From Clostridia bacterium (lineage in GTDB: Bacteria > Bacillota > Clostridia > UBA1381), in assembly GCA_900770405.1 (NCBI GenBank), contig CAAGKL010000385.1, positions 1-9,216 of the forward strand: 9,216 bases of DNA, read 5' to 3'. The position numbers and the translations under genes were made by a program. The first letter of the stretch is position 1. Every line of letters starts with the position of its first letter. The notes below the pieces were generated by a model. It searched no databases and was not told the origin of the DNA. It saw only the letters and a program-made list of their open reading frames with translations. Shown here piece by piece: positions 1 to 7,930 of the stretch.

Positions 1-2
1 AA

Positions 3-323
3 AAAGCATATGTCATAAGTTCCGGCGAGCAGATATTTAACGGAACGCTGCATTCGGCGAGCGACAATGATTACTTTAAGCTTACGCTGGAGGTTCCGGG
101 GATTATATCGGCGACACTGGAGGACATTCCGAGCGGCTGCGATTATGACCTGGCGTTGTGCGATACGGACGAAAATATAATAGCGGCAAGCAATATGACC
201 GGTACGTCAGACGAATACATTGAATGTTATGTTGAGCCGGGAACCTACTATTTTTTGGTTCTCAGCTATGACGGCAACGTGGTCGGGGATACGCCGTATT
301 TGCTGACATATGATTTTGACCCG
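3..323 (+). other. PPC-like (bacterial pre-peptidase C-terminal) domain of the RHS protein
   Basis: Residues 1 to about 107 match the pattern of the PPC beta-sandwich. There is a GTLHSASDNDYFKL strand motif near residues 15-28, then a CDYDLALCD motif, and then a PGTYYFLVLSYDG motif followed by PYLLTYDF. PPC domains are secreted, often calcium-associated modules that frequently flank protease or adhesion domains, so this supports an exported protein. The domain begins before or at the window edge and may be one of several N-terminal surface modules. The assignment rests on motif spacing and is not a search result. Confidence 0.75.
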
Positions 324-3300
324 ATAATGTATGATGACGTGTGGATAGCCGACGAGCTGCACCTGGGCGGCGACGGGGCATATTCGCCGACCGGCAACTA
401 TTCAAAGACCTTTTCCGATATAGAGCTTACAAATTCGGCGTATGATTACTATGTCGGAAGGACGTACAATTCAAGGGATAAAATCGATACCCACTTCGGC
501 AGGGGCTGGATATTCAGCTTTGAGGGCAAGGTTGCCAATCTGGAGCGTACCTTTGAGTATGCGGACGGAAATATCGGAACGCGCATTGACGAGAATTATA
601 AGATGGTAAAGCTCCCGGACTCGTCGATATACATTTTTGAAAAGCAGAAGGACGGCAGCTTTGCGGCACAGGATTCAAGGGCGAAACTCGTTAATAACGG
701 GAACGGCTACACCTTCACCACGAAGGACAGGCGGTGCTATACCTTCAATTCCGACGGATATTTAACCGAAATGTGCGATAAGTACGGAAACGGTATGAGC
801 ATTACCGTAAATTCGGCGGGCAGGGTGCAGGGCTTTACCGACCCGACCGGCAATACCTATACCGTAGCCTACGGCAGCAACGGATATATTTCAAGGGTTA
901 CGGAGAATATAACCGGAAGGAGCGTTGAATACGGTTATACGGACGGCGTGCTCACATCGGTTGTCAATCCCGCGGGCATAACCACAGGCTATGAGTATGA
1001 CGCGGACAAATACATAACTGCCGTCAAAAACAGTGACGGCGTTGCGGTTGAAACGCTGACATATCTTCCGGGCGGGGATGAGGCAAAGAAAATCGGCACG
1101 CTGACGGACGCTTACGGGAACACAAGGACGTATTCATATAATGAGGACGAAAATAAAACGGTAATTACCGACAGCAACGGCAGAGAAAGCACGCAAAGCT
1201 ACGATGATAAGAAGTTTATCACGAGCAGTATTGATGCGGCGGGCAGGACGAGGAGCGTGCAATATACGGCGGTGGACGGGAAAAACAAGTTCGGAGAGAT
1301 TGCCGCCGAAACCGATGAGATCGGCAACACAACCTCGTATGAAAGAGATGCAAACGGAAATATTACGAAGCAGACAAATCCGGACGGCTCGTATACCGAT
1401 TATCTGTATGACGAAAACAATAATTTGCTGTGGGAGCGGGACAGTCTGGGCAATTTTACCTTGTATGAGTACGATGCGCAGGGCGTTAAGCTTGTGAAAA
1501 AGGCGAAATATCTCAATAAAGTGGCGGCAGACGAAACGGTTGAACTGACCGCGGAGAATAATAACCTGTTTGCTTCGGAGGAATACTCATATTATCCTGA
1601 TGAAACGGCGCAGATAAAGGGTCTGCTCTACAGGTACAAAAATGCGCAGGGGTACATCACCGAATACACCTATGACGCACACGGCAACCCGCTGAGCGTT
1701 AAGGACCCGGAGACGGGACTTGTGACGGCATACACATATAACGATATAAACTACACCCTGAGCAAGACCACGCCGATGGGGTATATTACCCGGTATGAAT
1801 ATGACAATTCCGGCAATCTTGTGAAAGAGATCAATGCCGATGACGGCGGAGTAACAAGGACGGTTTATGACGCATACGGCAGAAAGGTGCTTGAGGTCAA
1901 TCCGCAGCAGTATGACCAGGAAAAGGATTCGCTGAATACGGCGGAGAATATCAATGCCTATTCGGACACGGCGGACGGCACAAGATACGAGTATTATCCC
2001 AACGGACTGCTCAGAAAGGTCACAACGCCCGAGGGAGACGTGACCGAGTATACCTATGATATGTACGGCAATACCGCGACCGAGACGGTTCCCGGGCAGT
2101 ATGACGAAACCGGGGCGAGAAAAACGGAGCGCGGGCAGTATATCTACGAGTATGACAACCTCGACAGACCGGTATGCGTGAAGTATAAGGAAACGCCGGA
2201 CGCAGGGGAGGTCTGCCTGAAAACAACGGCGTACTCCGCAGAGCAGAGCGGCAATGAATTTTTATCGGTCAAAACGGAGACAAGCTATTATGACGCGGCG
2301 AATTCGTCGTCGGTTACATCGAAGTCGAAGTATAACGATAAGGTCGTGTATGTCGGATATCCGGACGGCACGGCAGAGCATTACACGTATTATGATGACG
2401 GCGAGCTGAAGTCGGCAACGGACGGCGACGGCAATACAACGTATTATAAATATAACACGTATGACGCCGAAAATAATGTCGTATATAATGAAATCCGGAG
2501 CCCGGCGGACGGCGGATATTCTTATGCGAGAGCCGATTACGATCTCGGCGGCAATTTGGCAGCCGAATACAAGAGCAGCGAAATCACGGAGCTGAACTGT
2601 GTCCCGCAGACTCTTTACAAGAAAACCAACACCTATTACAAAAACGGCAAGCTGAAAAGTGAATATGATACCGAGGGCAGAAAGACGGAATACGAATATG
2701 ACAATGACGGCAGCCTGTCAAAGGTATCGGTCAGCACAAGCCCGGAGCATAAGAACATAGTTGAATATGTGAATAACAGCAGAGGACAGGTCATAACCGA
2801 GACAAAATCCGTCTCGGCGGGAACTCTTTACAATGATGCAAGAACTTCGCTTGTCACCGCGTACAGCTATGACTTAAACGGCAACCTGCTCACAAAAACA
2901 TTGCCGGACGGCGTTGTCGTAACCAATGCGTACGATAAGCAAAACCGAATGATTTCGACCTCGCAGCCGCTGACTGACGAGAACGATACCGTCCGGACGG
3001 CGACCGTCGAAGAAAAATACAACGCAAACGACGACGTGTATTACAGAAAGGACGCCAAGGGAGCGGAGACATATTATGTATACGATAACCGCGGGCGGTG
3101 CATTAAGGAAATAAATCCGGCAGGCGGCATAACGCTGAATTATTATGATTATGCGGGCAGGCTTACGAATACCGTGAAGCCAAATGCGTATTCGGAAAGC
3201 GGAACGCTGCAGACGATGGATAATACAGAGTATGTTTATAACTGCAGGGATCTGGTGATTAAGAAAATTGAGAATTATGCCGAAAACGGGGAAAGAAGCA

Positions 3301-6300
3301 GCGTAACAGTCTCCGAGATGAGCTATGATGCAAACGGGAATAAGCTCAGCGAGAAGGACGCTTTGGGTAATTTGACGGCATATACGTACACGCCCGGGAA
3401 TAAAATAAAAACAGTGCTCAGCCCGGAGTCTGCAAATAAAGGCTTGACATTTTCCAATGTTTTCCTATATAATGGAATCGGACAGAATGTGTCGTCTGCA
3501 GACGCGAACGGCGTTACCTCCGCGGCGGAGTATGATGCGATGGGAAATGTTTTGAAAAAGAGCATCAGCCGGGGCGATGAAACGGCGGTTGTCGAAACCA
3601 ACACATATGATGCTGCGGGCAGACTGCTGACAAAAACAGACGGCAACGGTAATACGGTTATTTACACATATAACGAGCTGGGCGAAATTTCAGACATAAC
3701 CTATCCGTCGGATACTTCTTTTGCGGGGAATGTTGTTGAAAGGAAATATGCGCCGAACGGCAAAATTGCGTATGAGATAAACAGTCTCGGGACACAAACG
3801 CTGTATTCATACGATGAGGCCGGGCGAAATACATCGGTAATTATACAAAACAGCACAAACGCACCGCTTACGACAAGCGTTAAGTATGATTTATCCGGGA
3901 ATATAATCAAAGATATTGACGGAAACGGTAATGCGAAAATTTATGAATACGACCTGCTTAACAGAAGGGTGTCGGAAACTGTGAACGGTAAGAGGACAGA
4001 GTACAGCTATGATTCGAACGGCAATAACACGTCGGTAACCGACTGGAGGGGGAATACCTCCGTCAATGTGTATGACAGCCTGGACAGGCTCGTCGGGGTT
4101 TATGATGCTTACGGAAAGCAGGTATCGGAAAAGGCGTATAATGCAAACGGTTCGCAGATAAGCGATAAGGATGCATTGGGGAACATAACGCGGTATGAGT
4201 ATGACAGGGATAATCGGCAGGTAAGGACGGTTGACGCGCTCAACCGCAGTACGTGTAAGGCGTATGATGCCGTCGGGAATGTAATTTCGCAGACTTCTCC
4301 GAACGGTAATACCAAAACCTTTGCATACGATATGTTCAATAATCTTATTTCCGTAACACAGACGGTAAATAATACACAAGAGAATACATCGTATACATAT
4401 GACGCCTGCGGGAATATGCTGTCGCAGACGGACGCAAAGGGCAATACCACCGAGTTTGAATATAATTCGGCAAATCTGGTAAGCAAGAAGATTTTCAGCG
4501 GCGGGGAGAATGACGAAACCCGCCGGGAGACGTACACATATTATGCGGACGGTTCTGTTGCGACAAAGACAGACCGGAACGGCGTTGTGATTTCGTATTC
4601 ATATGATGCCGTGGGCAGACCCGTGGAGACTCTTGCGGGCGCGAAAGCCGTCACAAACGGCTATGACGCCGCCGGGAATAAGCTGACTGTCGCCGACGGT
4701 ACGGGAACTACCGGCAGAACCTATGATGCGGAGGGCAGGGTGCTCTCGAAAACTCAGCCAGGTATCGGCGTGTTCACTTATGAGTATGATGTTACGGACG
4801 GTGTTCCGGACGGCGAGTATGCCGAAATCTCGGTCAATCCGGCAAACAGAACCGTCAAAAAGGTATTTGACAGGGCCGGCAGACTGCACTACGTATATGA
4901 CCGGGGTGTATTGACCGCTACATATACTTATTACGACAACGGAGCGCTGCGGAGCGTTGCGTACGGAAACGGCGCGTCGGAGGAATATGACTATTATGCG
5001 GACGGTAACCTGAAAACGCTGATAAATAAGAATGCATCGGGAGCCGTTACGGACCGTTATGCATATGCGTATGATTTAAACGGAAATCAGGTGTCAAAGA
5101 CGGAAACGGTTGCATCGACGGATAAAGGCACAACGAGCTATTCGTATGATGAGGCGGACAGACTTGCGGGCGTTGTCGAGCCGGGCGGGAAAATAATAAG
5201 CTACGGCTACGATAAAGACGGAAACAGAATAAGCGAGACTGTTGCCGAAAACGGTGTGACCGCCGTGACGGCGTACACCTATGATGATTTAAACAGACTT
5301 TTGAAAACGGAAACCACACTCGGTGAGACCGTGGTGACATATGATTATCAGTACGATTTTAACGGTAATCTGTATTCAAAGATAAAATCGACGCAGGGCG
5401 AAGCCACTGCACTTGAGGAGGTTGTGGGAATGACATTTGCCGGAGAAACAGAAAACGGCGTGAGTCGGTATGCGGAATTTTATGAGTATGATGAATTTAA
5501 TCAGCTTGTGAGGGTAACAAACGGCGCGTCGGTAAGCGATTATGCGTATAACGGCGAGGGTATGCGCGTGTCGAAAACGGCAGGCGGCAAGGCAACAATG
5601 TACGGATATGAGTACGATAAGCCGGTTGTCGAGTCGGACGGCACGGACTTCACGGCGGTAAATCTTTACGGTACGAATCTTATAAACAGAACCGCGGATA
5701 ATAAGACGCTGTATTATCAGTTTAACGGACACGCGGACGTTGTCGGGCTGACCGACAGTGAGGGCGAGCTCGCGGCGAGCTATTATTATGACGCGTTCGG
5801 CGTCCCGGCGGAGACGGATGGGGACGCGGATAATCCGTTCAGATACGGCGGCTATGTGTATGACGGAGAAACGGGACTTTACTATGTAAAATCGCGCTTT
5901 TATGACGCGTCGGTCGCAAGGTTTATCCAGGAGGATACATATGCGGGCAAATACAGCGACCCGCTCAGCCTGAACCGGTATACCTATGTTATGAATAATC
6001 CGCTTAAGTATCTTGACCCGACCGGACGGATCCCCGATGAGATAAAGGTTGGCAGCGTCAGCATAGGCTATCTGAATAAGAAGAATAGCGGAGTATACGG
6101 CAGTATAGCCGATTTGCTGAGGGCGTATAAGGGGAAAATGAGTGTTAAAAACGGTGTGTATAACTTTACATTCGGCAAGGTGTCAATGAAAATTGATATT
6201 AATAACAAAAAATTGGACCAAGGTCATAAAATGAGTGTAAAGGGAGATAAGCGGAATTATGCTTATCCGTACTTTGTTCTTGTTAATGACACTAAAAATA

Positions 6301-7250
6301 AGGGATGCGTTAAAATACTTGTCAATATAGACTCCTTTGTCAAAACGATGAAAGAGGTCAATGGCTGGAATGAAAACTATGAGTATGAGAAAATATATAA
6401 CTCACCCAACGCACTGGCAAAGGATGTCGGTGAATTGGAACAGGCTGCAAAAACCTACTCGACGCGGGCTAACAATAGTGAGGTGAATAAGCTTGTTCTG
6501 CAGCAGATGAGACGTCATAAATATAATAATTTGATGTGGAGTCAGGTTGCGGGATTTGTGAATAGTGATTTCTCTCAGTATTTGTCTTCGAGAAAGGGCT
6601 ATCTGAGCTTTTACGGAGATGATGTCTATATGAAGGACGATACAACCGGAGGATATGTTGATATTCCACATCTTGCGGCAACTTTGAATGCGCTGCAATT
6701 CAATACAGCCAAGGTTGCGGAAGCTGTGGCAAGCTTTATGGGCGGAGGCGGCAGTGAACAGCAGGTTGATGATCTGGCAGGCTGGGCAGGTGATTTGCAG
6801 TCGCTGATAGCATCTTTGCAAAAAAAGCTTTCACCGAGAGATGCAAATGACTACGGCAAAGCATATACTACAGTAAAAGACTTAATTGGAAACGATGATT
6901 ATGCGTTTGGCTCTAGTGATATGCTGGCAGATATAGATGCTGTTAACATTAATGCGCACATAAAAGAAAATAATGATTTGCTCTCGGCGAACCTTAAAGG
7001 ATACTACAATAATACATATTCTGGTACGCGTGTTAAGACACGCTATACTTCATTTTTGCAGAATCAGTTTGGTACAAGTGACAAGGAAAGTATTAGGAGA
7101 TATATTCACACGTATTTATTTCAGGATTCAACAGGTTATTTGTTGCAAGGGTATGGTGGAAAGCCAAATAGAGAAGTGACGGATGCTGAAAGACGTGCGC
7201 TGCGTGATGGATTCCTCAATTATATTTATAATGTAAATAGCGGAAAATGA
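3..7250 (+). CDS. RHS/YD-repeat polymorphic toxin protein, 5'-truncated by the window
   Basis: Seen: the frame is open from nt 3 to the TGA at 7248-7250, giving 2415 residues with no start in view. A TTG at 156 lies inside a folded domain and is not a credible start. Order: PPC-like domain, DUF6531-like segment with RTYNS and FGRGW, several dozen YD repeats (YxYDxxGN forms), RHS-associated core ending DPTGR at residues 2005-2009, then a 406-residue tip. Known: in RHS, TcC and WapA proteins the YD repeats build a hollow shell around the C-terminal toxin, and the core acts as an aspartyl autoprotease that frees it. Inferred: a secreted or surface-displayed contact-dependent toxin whose tip harms neighbouring cells. 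Three membrane-anchored immunity candidates follow 11 nt downstream, probably in the same operon. The export signal and wall-attachment modules must be upstream. The family call is very secure; the toxin activity is unknown. Confidence 0.95.
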   Translation, partial: KAYVISSGEQIFNGTLHSASDNDYFKLTLEVPGIISATLEDIPSGCDYDLALCDTDENIIAASNMTGTSDEYIECYVEPGTYYFLVLSYDGNVVGDTPYLLTYDFDPIMYDDVWIADELHLGGDGAYSPTGNYSKTFSDIELTNSAYDYYVGRTYNSRDKIDTHFGRGWIFSFEGKVANLERTFEYADGNIGTRIDENYKMVKLPDSSIYIFEKQKDGSFAAQDSRAKLVNNGNGYTFTTKDRRCYTFNSDGYLTEMCDKYGNGMSITVNSAGRVQGFTDPTGNTYTVAYGSNGYISRVTENITGRSVEYGYTDGVLTSVVNPAGITTGYEYDADKYITAVKNSDGVAVETLTYLPGGDEAKKIGTLTDAYGNTRTYSYNEDENKTVITDSNGRESTQSYDDKKFITSSIDAAGRTRSVQYTAVDGKNKFGEIAAETDEIGNTTSYERDANGNITKQTNPDGSYTDYLYDENNNLLWERDSLGNFTLYEYDAQGVKLVKKAKYLNKVAADETVELTAENNNLFASEEYSYYPDETAQIKGLLYRYKNAQGYITEYTYDAHGNPLSVKDPETGLVTAYTYNDINYTLSKTTPMGYITRYEYDNSGNLVKEINADDGGVTRTVYDAYGRKVLEVNPQQYDQEKDSLNTAENINAYSDTADGTRYEYYPNGLLRKVTTPEGDVTEYTYDMYGNTATETVPGQYDETGARKTERGQYIYEYDNLDRPVCVKYKETPDAGEVCLKTTAYSAEQSGNEFLSVKTETSYYDAANSSSVTSKSKYNDKVVYVGYPDGTAEHYTYYDDGELKSATDGDGNTTYYKYNTYDAENNVVYNEIRSPADGGYSYARADYDLGGNLAAEYKSSEITELNCVPQTLYKKTNTYYKNGKLKSEYDTEGRKTEYEYDNDGSLSKVSVSTSPEHKNIVEYVNNSRGQVITETKSVSAGTLYNDARTSLVTAYSYDLNGNLLTKTLPDGVVVTNAYDKQNRMISTSQPLTDENDTVRTATVEEKYNANDDVYYRKDAKGAETYYVYDNRGRCIKEINPAGGITLNYYDYAGRLTNTVKPNAYSESGTLQTMDNTEYVYNCRDLVIKKIENYAENGERSSVTVSEMSYDANGNKLSEKDALGNLTAYTYTPGNKIKTVLSPESANKGLTFSNVFLYNGIGQNVSSADANGVTSAAEYDAMGNVLKKSISRGDETAVVETNTYDAAGRLLTKTDGNGNTVIYTYNELGEISDITYPSDTSFAGNVVERKYAPNGKIAYEINSLGTQTLYSYDEAGRNTSVIIQNSTNAPLTTSVKYDLSGNIIKDIDGNGNAKIYEYDLLNRRVSETVNGKRTEYSYDSNGNNTSVTDWRGNTSVNVYDSLDRLVGVYDAYGKQVSEKAYNANGSQISDKDALGNITRYEYDRDNRQVRTVDALNRSTCKAYDAVGNVISQTSPNGNTKTFAYDMFNNLISVTQTVNNTQENTSYTYDACGNMLSQTDAKGNTTEFEYNSANLVSKKIFSGGENDETRRETYTYYADGSVATKTDRNGVVISYSYDAVGRPVETLAGAKAVTNGYDAAGNKLTVADGTGTTGRTYDAEGRVLSKTQPGIGVFTYEYDVTDGVPDGEYAEISVNPANRTVKKVFDRAGRLHYVYDRGVLTATYTYYDNGALRSVAYGNGASEEYDYYADGNLKTLINKNASGAVTDRYAYAYDLNGNQVSKTETVASTDKGTTSYSYDEADRLAGVVEPGGKIISYGYDKDGNRISETVAENGVTAVTAYTYDDLNRLLKTETTLGETVVTYDYQYDFNGNLYSKIKSTQGEATALEEVVGMTFAGETENGVSRYAEFYEYDEFNQLVRVTNGASVSDYAYNGEGMRVSKTAGGKATMYGYEYDKPVVESDGTDFTAVNLYGTNLINRTADNKTLYYQFNGHADVVGLTDSEGELAASYYYDAFGVPAETDGDADNPFRYGGYVYDGETGLYYVKSRFYDASVARFIQEDTYAGKYSDPLSLNRYTYVMNNPLKYLDPTGRIPDEIKVGSVSIGYLNKKNSGVYGSIADLLRAYKGKMSVKNGVYNFTFGKVSMKIDINNKKLDQGHKMSVKGDKRNYAYPYFVLVNDTKNKGCVKILVNIDSFVKTMKEVNGWNENYEYEKIYNSPNALAKDVGELEQAAKTYSTRANNSEVNKLVLQQMRRHKYNNLMWSQVAGFVNSDFSQYLSSRKGYLSFYGDDVYMKDDTTGGYVDIPHLAATLNALQFNTAKVAEAVASFMGGGGSEQQVDDLAGWAGDLQSLIASLQKKLSPRDANDYGKAYTTVKDLIGNDDYAFGSSDMLADIDAVNINAHIKENNDLLSANLKGYYNNTYSGTRVKTRYTSFLQNQFGTSDKESIRRYIHTYLFQDSTGYLLQGYGGKPNREVTDAERRALRDGFLNYIYNVNSGK
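381..780 (+). other. DUF6531-like entry segment and start of the YD shell
   Basis: Residues about 127-260. The segment runs YSPTGNYSKTF, then RTYNS at 153-157, then FGRGWIFSFE, followed by alternating short beta strands. This resembles the conserved block found just before the first YD repeats in many RHS, WapA and teneurin-type proteins (DUF6531 in Pfam terms). It probably forms the first turns or N-terminal cap of the shell. The boundary to the regular YD repeats is gradual and my end point is approximate. Confidence 0.65.
780..5700 (+). repeat. YD-repeat shell of the RHS protein
   Basis: Residues about 260-1900 consist of degenerate units of roughly 20 residues with the signatures YEYDxxGN, YTYDxxG, and T.PDG or DGNGN turns (for example GNGNTVIYTYNELG and GNTTEFEYNSANL). 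In known structures these units spiral into a large beta-strand cocoon. At DNA level the units recur as cognates of tatgantatgac...ggcaat, but they are diverged enough that I see no perfect long direct repeat. GC in two sampled 60-nt lines is about 48%, higher than in the genes downstream. No frameshift interrupts the shell. Confidence 0.9.
5712..6029 (+). other. RHS-associated core domain with autocleavage motif
   Basis: Residues 1904-2009. In order: YYQFNGHADVVGLTD, a YYYDAFG block, FRYGGYVYDGETGLYYVKSR, FYDASVARFIQED, LNRYTYVMNNPLKYLDPTGR. This is the classic RHS-associated core (the TIGR03696 pattern). R1973 and D1978 lie in the RFIQED element, and D2005 starts the DPTGR terminus. In characterised members, aspartates in this region carry out self-cleavage just after the DPxG motif, so cleavage here would be expected near R2009. 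The terminal residue is Arg rather than the Leu common in proteobacterial RHS proteins. Confidence 0.93.
6030..7247 (+). other. Variable C-terminal toxin tip of the RHS protein, fold not recognised
   Basis: Residues 2010-2415 (406 aa). The first 120 or so residues are beta-rich and lysine-rich. From about residue 2135 the tip looks mostly helical, with a VLQQMRRHKYNNLMW segment. Three compact blocks stand out: VDIPHLAATLN (D2220, H2223, N2229); DDLAGWAGDLQSL (D2256, D2257, D2264); and SDMLADIDAVNI (D2306, D2310, D2312, N2315). A glycine-rich MGGGGS loop separates the first two. The clustering of H, D and N suggests catalytic or metal-binding residues, but I cannot name the family. No signature of the HNH, EndoU, deaminase, ADP-ribosyltransferase or papain-like toxins I know is apparent. 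GC falls sharply inside this tip. By position it is the toxin; the specific activity is open. Confidence 0.7.
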
Positions 7251-7251
7251 C

Positions 7252-7257
7252 GAGGTG
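7252..7257 (+). promoter_or_regulatory. Shine-Dalgarno for the first immunity candidate
   Basis: GAGGTG lies just after the rhs TGA, 4 nt before the ATG at 7262 (6 nt if GAGG is counted as the core). It supports that ATG as the start and indicates translation as part of the same transcript as the rhs gene. The 11-nt gap leaves no room for a separate promoter. Confidence 0.75.
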
Positions 7258-7261
7258 AAAA

Positions 7262-7927
7262 ATGATAAAGCAAAAAAAAACAGCGCTTTTTATTGTAGTA
7301 GCCATATTGCTGTTTTTAGTCATATCATATTGCCATTATCTTGCAAATAATTTGAATGTTGCAGAAAAATCCAAAACCAAAATTACTGCAAGCAATGGTG
7401 TGAAGTTTAAAGTTGTTTATACGCTATATAACTTTCCGAGCGAGTCGTACGGTATAGAGATATATGAGAAAAGGGGCGATAAAATTCGCATCTTCAGTGG
7501 TAACGGAAGGGGCGGTAGCGATATTCAAATTGAATATTTGTGCAGCGATGGCGATTATGATTACTATAAGGCAATCTGCGAGAACTACGGAAAAGTATGT
7601 GAAGAGCTTTTTGTGTGTAATGACGAGGCGTTTGACTATTATGGTGGTCAAACGCACATAGCTCAAAATTATGAGTCAACGCTAAGCTTTAATGAAATAG
7701 ACGAGTTATTTATCCCAGCGGCTAAATATGAGATTATGAATGACAATAATGGAGATTATGTTGGAGCATATGCTGAACATTTAATTTCATTCGGAGATAA
7801 AGAGTTGTTACAAAAACTTCGTTTTTTTGTAGAAAGTCCAGATGAAATAAAATGTGAAATTCACACCAAAGAGGAAATACTTGCAAAATGTAACGAACTT
7901 CTTCAGAAATACGGAGATGTGCAGTAA
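7262..7927 (+). CDS. Single-pass membrane protein, candidate immunity protein 1
   Basis: 221 aa. Seen: a lysine-rich start (MIKQKK), one hydrophobic helix at about residues 8-24 and no lipobox, which predicts a signal anchor with the C-terminal domain outside. The domain has ASNGVKFKVVYTLYNFP near residue 43, SGNGRGGSDIQIEYL from residue 79, a DYDYY element, IPAAKYEI near 150, and an ending with FFVESPDEIK then KEEILAKC. Both following genes share this framework, so the three are paralogs. Context: it begins 11 nt after the RHS toxin gene, and its stop overlaps the next start (TAATG). Known: the gene directly after an RHS or WapA toxin tip usually encodes its immunity protein. Inferred: it binds and blocks the toxin outside the membrane. 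I do not recognise a named family. A run of nine A at 7272-7280 lies in codons 4-7. Confidence 0.85.
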   Translation: MIKQKKTALFIVVAILLFLVISYCHYLANNLNVAEKSKTKITASNGVKFKVVYTLYNFPSESYGIEIYEKRGDKIRIFSGNGRGGSDIQIEYLCSDGDYDYYKAICENYGKVCEELFVCNDEAFDYYGGQTHIAQNYESTLSFNEIDELFIPAAKYEIMNDNNGDYVGAYAEHLISFGDKELLQKLRFFVESPDEIKCEIHTKEEILAKCNELLQKYGDVQ

Positions 7928-7930
7928 TGA
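7868..7930 (+). repeat. 63-nt direct repeat, copy 1 (end of immunity candidate 1 / start of 2)
   Basis: This stretch matches 8548-8610 at 60 of 63 positions; the differences are at 7888, 7891 and 7892. It covers the last 20 codons of gene 1, the GGAG at 7913-7916, the TAATG overlap and the first bases of gene 2. Immediately upstream the two genes are still similar in protein but differ at most third codon positions, so the identity is locally elevated. Confidence 0.9.

Noticed and set aside
156..158. TTG as the start of the large gene
   Set aside because: The frame is open back to nt 3, and the residues before it form the first strands of the same PPC-like domain, so the codon is an internal Leu.
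1204..1497. Additional + strand open frame of 97 codons in another frame of the rhs gene
   Set aside because: It is an Arg/Met-rich shadow of the YD-coding frame with no credible start signal.
3891..4537. Long antisense open frames of 162 and 142 codons inside the YD region
   Set aside because: They lie wholly opposite the intact repeat-coding frame, overlap each other, have no domain signature, and are explained by the repetitive codon pattern of YD repeats.
780..5700. CRISPR-like or satellite repeat array
   Set aside because: The periodicity is at protein level (YD units). The DNA copies are diverged, there is no constant repeat/spacer structure, and the frame is continuous.
6402..6821. 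Antisense open frame of 139 codons opposite the toxin tip
   Set aside because: The + frame here carries well-formed motifs. The antisense product is low-complexity in character with no recognisable domain or good ribosome binding site.
7272..7296. A-run / GC-rich short stem / T-run resembling a terminator
   Set aside because: It lies within the first codons of an intact gene, the stem is very short, and it would separate the gene from its own start.
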